From Escarpia spicata (taxonomy: Eukaryota > Annelida > Polychaeta > Sabellida > Siboglinidae): DNA of 64,000 bases. The notes under the pieces were generated by a model. That model was not told the DNA's origin. It ran no database searches and saw only the letters and a program-made list of their open reading frames with translations. The stretch lies in contig CAXEFP010000887.1 of NCBI GenBank assembly GCA_963995525.1, forward strand, positions 1,488,001 to 1,552,000, in the 5' to 3' direction. The position numbers were made by a program, and so were the translations under genes. Positions 58,685 to 64,000 of the stretch are shown here, piece by piece; the first letter of the stretch is position 1; every line of letters starts with the position of its first letter.

Positions 58685-59275
58685 TTGATAGACTGTCTAA
58701 GACAAAAAACAACACAAACATTCATATATAAATGGTGTTATCAATACACAGAGCAACTAACAAAAACTATTTTTGTGATGCACCGAACTATTGCTGCTAG
58801 TCACAAAGTGTATTTGTGTTTCAGTGGAAGTATTCAGACAACAATACTTCCGACGACAGTGATGTTCCTACCGCAACCTCTGTAGCGGCACCTAGTGGCA
58901 GTCAGAAGAAACACAAGAAGCAGGAAGAAGCCGTTGGTAGCGTTGAACCAACCGGTTTCACGTATTTGTTTGCGGTTGTTGCCGTTATTGTGGAACCTCA
59001 TCATTATTATCACCCTAGATGAGTCTCAAATTATTTCGGTGACAGCAGTGTATAGAAAGTTACACAGATTAGCATATCTTTTTTCAGAGCCATTGCAGTG
59101 TTTATGTTAATAGTTTAAACAAATACTACCTACAAAGCTCTAGGTGAAAAGTATTTGCAACATTTCACAAGTACAATCCAGAGTGTAGATTATGAATGCT
59201 GATCAAATGTTTTAATTACTTGTAGAAACAATGTTGACTTGAAACAAGAGGTCACCCATGTCATGTAGCACAATG
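58685..59275. repeat. Segmental duplication, copy 2
   Basis: Partner of 50335-51060, diverged by substitutions and small indels. Confidence 0.75.
58825..59022 (+). CDS. Paralogous exon that reads through its former donor
   Basis: It starts after TTTGTGTTTCAG like 50505-50602 and encodes WKYSDNNTSDDSDV, then SGSQKKHKKQEEA. Where the paralog has GTGAGT, this copy reads GTTGGT, so the donor is lost. The frame stays open for about 30 more codons through sequence that is intronic in the paralog, adding a hydrophobic stretch (FTYLFAVVAVIV) and the end HHYYHPR, then TGA. The hydrophobic stretch is short for a membrane helix. It is either a new terminal exon or a decaying copy. A possible polyadenylation signal lies at 59755. 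Confidence 0.4.
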   Translation, partial: WKYSDNNTSDDSDVPTATSVAAPSGSQKKHKKQEEAVGSVEPTGFTYLFAVVAVIVEPHHYYHPR

Positions 59276-59448
59276 TTTTATAAGAATCAATGGCTGCGAG
59301 ATAATATAATTGTTATTTACATATTTCATGTACTTTGTAGGAGGTTGAAACATGAGAAGAAGAAAACACAAGAGATCAACATATTCTGATTGAAGATTCC
59401 TCACCAATGACGTTGTGGTGTGAATGCCATCATTGCAAGTAACGCAGG

Positions 59449-59645
59449 ACCCTATCACATGGGACCTAGTCACTTGTAGGTCTCTATGTGATGCAGGACC
59501 ATATCACATGGGACCTAGTCACTTGTAGGTCTCTATATGATGCAGGACCATATCACATGGGACCTAGTCACATGTAGGTCTCTATATGATGCAGGACCCT
59601 ATCACATGGGACCTAGTCACTTGTAGGTCTCTATATGATGCAGGA
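59449..59645. repeat. 49-bp minisatellite, four units
   Basis: Units contain ATCACATGGGACCTAGTCAC, TTGTAGGTCTCTAT and GATGCAGGACC. Confidence 0.9.
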
Positions 59646-59754
59646 CTTAGTCTCATCTGTGTTATACAGGATCTGGTCTGTTGTAGATCTGCATGTCTTA
59701 TTAGACCATTATGTAGATATGTACGCGACGATATTTTTCTGCATTTTAGCCATC

Positions 59755-59760
59755 AATAAA
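59755..59760 (+). promoter_or_regulatory. Candidate polyadenylation signal AATAAA
   Basis: AATAAA on the + strand 733 bases after the stop at 59022. It could end the transcript carrying the 58825 exon. Isolated AATAAA is common in AT-rich DNA, so support is weak. Confidence 0.25.
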
Positions 59761-59957
59761 ACTACTATATATCCAGTTACTTGTCTCCAACTTTACTTGA
59801 ACTAGTTGAATATGTTTTGATGTGATATATTCTTATCCTATGGACAGGCCGTGGTGTCACGATCAGACATCCCACTGGTTGCTTGTGATTACTCACACCC
59901 CAATAGGTGGCGCCTCTGATACACTAAGTTTGTAACGATGTAACAGCAGATTAATAA

Positions 59958-60160
59958 CTTTAGTTGTTAATCTATGGTAACAGTCTGTCCTCCCAGGAAC
60001 CAAGGTCTACTCACCTCTTTCTCTCATTCACTTTAGTTGTTAATCTATGGTAACAGTCTGTCCTCCCAGGCACCAAGGTCTACTCACCTCTTTGTCTCAT
60101 TCACTTTAGTTGTTAATCTATGGTAACAGTATGTCCTCACGGGCACCAAGGTCTACTCAA
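59958..60160. repeat. 73-bp minisatellite, about 2.5 units
   Basis: Units start TTTAGTTGTTAATCTATGGT and include CAGTCTGTCCTCCCAGG and CACCAAGGTCTACTCA. A (AC)n tract lies at about 60603-60619. From 60165 to 60955 no convincing gene is seen. Confidence 0.85.
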
Positions 60161-60959
60161 GCAACAGGTATCACCGTTATGTAGATGGTAACTACTGGCC
60201 TTTGTTTGTTGCTCCACGGCTGGGTGTAGGTAGTTATGAGAAGTTGCTTGGGAGAAAATACACTTACAATACTCCAAAATTAGGATATTGATATATAGAC
60301 AATACAATTATGGGCAGATCAGAGATAAACAATTCTTGAAAATGTCCAACAGTAAAACACCACAATAAAAGCAGAATGGAGGAGGGTGGATCCAATCTTT
60401 TCCAAGAGATCTTTTACACAAGCAGATACGTGTGCTTCTGGTCTAAAACATCTGCTCAGACTTATATTGTCTATATATGCAATGTATATTAAATTTATAA
60501 TGTAAATATCCAAAACAAACACGATTGCATTACTTGTTATATACAATTGACTAGCCATCGTTTAATTGCTTAGATGCATTAAAATCACTTGTCCTGGTAT
60601 GACACACACACACACACAGTGTAACACATACGAGACAAACCCTTCAATGTACATTTGTAATCTGTCAGCAGAGGTGACATGAGAGCTGCTCACTGCCACT
60701 GGTGGTTGACAGCGATGGCGACTCACGGAGCAAACATAGTGAATGAGAGCAGGATTTGTAGAAAGAAAAGGTTAGCTATTATTAGTCAGTGTGTCACGTG
60801 CAGTTTCCAAAAACAAGAATTGTTTATTACAGGTGATAATAATTACTGTAGGAATGTCTTGTATAAATACTCATCAATTTTCTGATTAGTCTCACATTCA
60901 CATTCAATTTAATCTTGTTTTTATAAAATATGCTGTAAATTTGATAATATAAACATACG

Positions 60960-61785
60960 TAAACTTGATCAAGCAATACACACGTATATATATATATACA
61001 CACCTAATTTACATTTAAAATGAATAAATTATATCTGAATCAATGTACATGAGTTATTCTGTGCGCATGTAAATAAATGGTATGCAACTCCGTCTCAACT
61101 TCTCTGGGAAACATTCAGCCATGCTACAGTTACTGCATGAAAATATATCAAGTAGATCACCCAACAATCATGCACTAGAGATGACTGGGAGGTCTTATAT
61201 TTGTCTGTCCATTTGTGCGCATGTAAAGAAAGGGTAAGTAACGCCGTCTCGACTTCTCTGGGAAACATTCAGCCATACTGCAGTTACTGCTTGAAAAAAA
61301 ATACATATATACCTATAATTTACGTTTCAAATGAATACATTATATCTGAATCAATGTACACGAGTTATTCTACAAGCTGATATACCAGCATTGTCTGATG
61401 TCTGCTTTACTCTATGGCCCTGGGTGCTGAGGTAAAGCTTAAATATTAAAATTAATACAGTTAACCCTGTACAAAATATACACAAGTACAACGAGTGAAA
61501 GAAAGGCAAGACATCCATCGGGATGGCAAACAGTGCAGTATATACATTGACACTCACAACCCATCTGACCATGTAGAAGTCAACCATTTTGTTACAATCA
61601 CTGATACGTTACACCAGGAATAAGTTCCACATAACTCACCCAACAATCATGCACTAGAGATGACGGGGAAGTCATACATTTGTTTGTCTGTCTGTGTGTG
61701 CGCATGTAAAGAAAGGGTAAGTAACTCCGTCTCAACTTCTCTAGGAAACATTCAGCCATACTACAGTTATTGCATGAAGACAATT
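60960..61785. repeat. Diverged repeated segments (~85 bp x3 and ~65 bp x2)
   Basis: A segment with GTGCGCATGTAAA, CTCCGTCTCAACTTCTCT and GGAAACATTCAGCCAT occurs at about 61063, 61216 and 61698. A second with TATATCTGAATCAATGTACA occurs at about 61000 and 61310. A third with CACCCAACAATCATGCACTA occurs at about 61157 and 61637. They behave as parts of one duplicated unit with insertions. Confidence 0.75.
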
Positions 61786-61826
61786 GACACACAAATATAC
61801 ACCACTGTCTATAGCCAGGTACTCAA

Positions 61827-63753
61827 TCATACAGCTGAGTGAACTGGAGTAAAGTCTTCCTCATTAGCGTCTTTAACGTCTCCATCACCACTTTGATCAT
61901 TGTCGACTTCCTCATCTACCTCGTCACTGTCTTCATCAACATCATCATCATTGACTTCCTCATTACACTCCTCACTGTCTATCAACATCATCAGCCTCCT
62001 CACTGTCTTCATCCTCATCAGCCTCCTCACTGTCTTCATCCTCATCGACTTCCTCATCAGCCTCCTCACTGTCTTCATCCTCATCTACTTCCTCATCAGC
62101 CTCCTCACTGTCTTCATCCTCATCTACTTCCTCATCAGCCTCCTCACTGTCTTCACCTTCATCCTCATCGACTTCCTCATAACTCTCCTCACTGTCTTCA
62201 TAATCTGAGTCAAGCTGAAAACAGTAAACATAAAATAAAAACACATTGTCAGTAATTAACCATATTTATTAAATCGTAAACATCCAAATATTATTGACTA
62301 TGCTTGTATTTTAATAGTTATATTTAATAAAAGAAATACAGGCCATGTAATTTTTGAGCGAGTCCCTCATGCAACATTTCCCAGGTTGTTACAACGTATA
62401 ATAATGTATCAGTCATTGATACACAGGAGCTGACAACAACCTCTGTCATTGTGAGGGGCTTTCAAGTAGCCCAGCGTCAATCAGGCTCGTTTTAGATCTG
62501 TGACTAGTTTTGTTGAAATGCTAAACAAATGACTTTGATTATTAGATCTAGCAACTTGCAAAAAGTGTAAATATTCAGAAGTTTCTGTCACCATATAAAC
62601 AATATGTTTGTCGGTTTTTGATTAAACATAATTTAATAATTTGTCCGATGTATTTCACGAAAAATAAATAACAAAACTACAAACTAGCATGGCATAGTGG
62701 ATACTATGTAGATTTGTTTTTTTTATTTGTTTATTCAAAGCTCAAACGGTTATCAAACAAAATGATTCGAAAAATAAATACAATAAATTTTGAGTCAGTC
62801 CCCCATTTAATGTATCCAGTTATCATCAGTTGCAACAAAGTATTATCTACCCAAGGGTCAAGGTCGTTGTATTTACTGATCAATCCGAGCGGCGTCTGTT
62901 TATCTAACTATATATATTATTTGTACATTTACTCAAACACATGATATTATTTTGATCCGGTCCCTGTGTAAATGACTAGTCTCAGAAATGATTATGAAAG
63001 GAAGTTGTAAAAAGTAATTAGTTTTGAGCGAGTCCCCTGTCTAAAGACCCCAGATGTTTGAGGGTTCCCCGGCCACTGAGTGTGACAAAGTATATTCACT
63101 GATCAACGCCAGCGACGAACTGAAGTAAACAGACACGTCTGACGTGGCCGGGTAGAAACTATTGCCCTGGCGTGTTTACAACCCCGTCTAATAAAGTGGT
63201 CATTGAGAGACAGGTCAGTAGTAGTGGACGGCCGGACACTGTAGACAGACGGTAGATATGTGAGTGGTCAACTGACTTACCGGGTCAACGCTAAACCTCC
63301 GTCCAAACTCCTTCGTCAGGCAGGAGACAGTCGAGTATGACAGGTGACAGTTATCGGCCCTGAAAGACAGAGGACAGATACAGGACACATGTCGCTGTCG
63401 TCACACGATTATATGTGACACAAAAGTAACATCTGTACAAGTCTGTATCAACTCACTTGATCTGTAATTGATGCCAGTGTCGTAACATTCCCAGCAGCGT
63501 GTCGCCGGTGTTGTCGATGTTGTCACCTCCCAACTCTCTGTTGACATAGCAGCTGTATCAACAAAAGACAGAGGACAGATACAGGACACATGTTGCTGTC
63601 GTCTCACGATTATATGTGACACAAAACTAACATCTGTACAAGTCTGTATCAACTCACCAGATCTGTAATCGATGCCAGTGTCGTAACATTCCCCGCAGCG
63701 TGTCGCCGGTGTTGTCGCTGTTGTCATCTCCCAACTCATCGTTGCCACCGCAG
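61827..63753 (-). CDS. 3' part of a Death-domain-like gene with acidic tail (partial, runs off window)
   Basis: Four minus-strand exons fit by splice consensus and phase: 63753-63658 and 63552-63457 (duplicates, 96 bp, phase 2-2), 63359-63281 (79 bp) and 62214-61972. Reading from the duplicated exon gives NTGDTLLGMLRHWHQLQIK, then the next exon gives ADNCHLSYSTVSCLTKEFG and RRFSVDP. This Leu-rich helix, conserved Trp, turn and second helix resembles the last helices of a Death domain, a six-helix interaction fold in apoptosis and innate immune adaptors. The final exon is an Asp/Glu repeat. The N-terminal exons lie beyond 64000. Domain assignment is by pattern only; another helical fold is possible. 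Confidence 0.5.
61972..62214 (-). CDS. Acidic repeat terminal exon with apparent frameshift
   Basis: After the acceptor TTACTGTTTTCAG, the phase-0 frame encodes LDSDYEDSEESYEE and then repeated DEDEDSEEADEEV blocks from a ~42-bp direct repeat, ending ADDVDRQ and TGA at 61974-61972. Compared with the repeat consensus (GATGAAGACAGTGAG), the last repeat reads GATAGACAGTGAG, two bases shorter. In the shifted frame acidic coding continues (CNEEVNDDDVDEDSDEV ... EEDFTPVHSAV) to a stop at 61827. The longer tail was probably once part of the protein. This could be a real truncating allele or a sequencing error in repeat DNA. Confidence 0.5.
   Translation of the reverse strand, partial: LDSDYEDSEESYEEVDEDEGEDSEEADEEVDEDEDSEEADEEVDEDEDSEEADEEVDEDEDSEEADEDEDSEEADDVDRQ
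63281..63359 (-). CDS. Exon encoding the last helix of the Death-domain-like region
   Basis: Acceptor TCTGTCTTTCAG and donor CCG|GTAAGT. One base completes the codon left by the preceding exon, then 26 codons, exit phase 0, matching entry of the acidic exon at 62214. Contains two Cys. The intervening intron (62215-63280) shows no other coding. Confidence 0.5.
63457..63552 (-). CDS. Duplicated 96-bp exon, copy b
   Basis: Acceptor GTTGATACAG and donor AA|GTGAGT, phase 2-2, 32 codons in total. Encodes NRELGGDNIDNTGDTLLGM, then LRHWHQLQI. Joining to 63359 creates Lys at the junction. It can be skipped or included without a frame change. Confidence 0.5.
63658..63753 (-). CDS. Duplicated 96-bp exon, copy a
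   Basis: Same length, borders and phase as copy b (donor TG|GTGAGT). Encodes GGNDELGDDNSDNTGDTLRG, then MLRHWHRLQI, with Trp at the junction to 63359. The flanking introns are also duplicated (GACAGAGGACAGATACAGGA and ATTATATGTGACACAAAA occur after both copies), so the unit is about 200 bp and arose by tandem duplication. Confidence 0.5.
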
Positions 63754-64000
63754 CTGTATCAACAAAAGACAGAAAGTAAACAAACGTTGACTGATAAACC
63801 CTCACCCTCGGGTCGTCACGTGTTCCCGTGTTAACGCGTCCTCATAAACACTCCAAGACAGTGACACAATCGTGTCAAGTTGGGGCAGTTATTTCAGGGA
63901 CGCTGTCGTCTAAATTATGTTGATTTTTGTGGATAGTTTTGTAGGAATACACAACGTAAACATTTACTGCCTGAGAGGGTAATCGACACGTTGAGGGTGG

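Overview
The window looks like nuclear DNA of an invertebrate animal, plausibly a mollusc or other marine lophotrochozoan, though the taxon is not proven. It is AT-rich and gene-poor. Short putative exons carry consensus GT..AG borders, and the DNA is crowded with nested transposons, degenerate non-LTR reverse transcriptases, a tRNA-derived SINE and very long minisatellites. No bacterial operons, rRNA, intact tRNA genes or CRISPR arrays are visible.

Bases 1-31782 are a near-identical tandem duplication with a unit of about 9.9-10.0 kb. The window holds the last 223 bp of one unit, a full second unit (224-21736) and a full third unit (21737-31782). Each unit contains a 5'-truncated LINE on the + strand broken by two DNA transposons: Element I (1879 bp, 9-bp target duplication) and Element II (about 2.7 kb, with a Mutator-like transposase relic). 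It also holds a second dead LINE on the - strand, in which two minisatellites have expanded from coding sequence, and a tRNA-derived SINE.

Only the first full unit carries Element III (2799-14409). This is an 11.6-kb palindromic (foldback-like) mobile element with 4.9-kb terminal inverted repeats, AG...CT termini and a perfect 6-bp target duplication. The matching empty site is preserved in the second full unit at 24304-24309. Each arm holds a 34-bp satellite, a 50-bp polypyrimidine minisatellite and a complete-looking small two-exon gene (TATA box, start in good context, acidic 98-aa product, AATAAA) facing outward. The central loop holds one more exon-like segment. None of the arm or loop coding resembles a transposase I recognise. 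This is the best candidate for an undescribed system.

Bases 31783-59800 carry scattered + strand exon-like segments of one or more unrecognised genes. Their putative introns are filled by minisatellites of 76, 68 (12.4 kb, with a 4353-bp higher-order period), 96, 64, 112 and 80 bp. Between them lie a 1.25-kb inverted-repeat element carrying a truncated SGNH-hydrolase-like reading frame and a 5'-truncated L2/CR1-like LINE with a long open reverse transcriptase frame.

Bases 61827-63753 (- strand) hold the 3' end of a gene that runs off the right edge. Two duplicated 96-bp in-frame exons, then a 79-bp exon, together encode a Death-domain-like segment. They are followed by an acidic Glu/Asp repeat exon with an apparent frameshift. 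Exon models rest on splice-site consensus and phase only, without transcript evidence.
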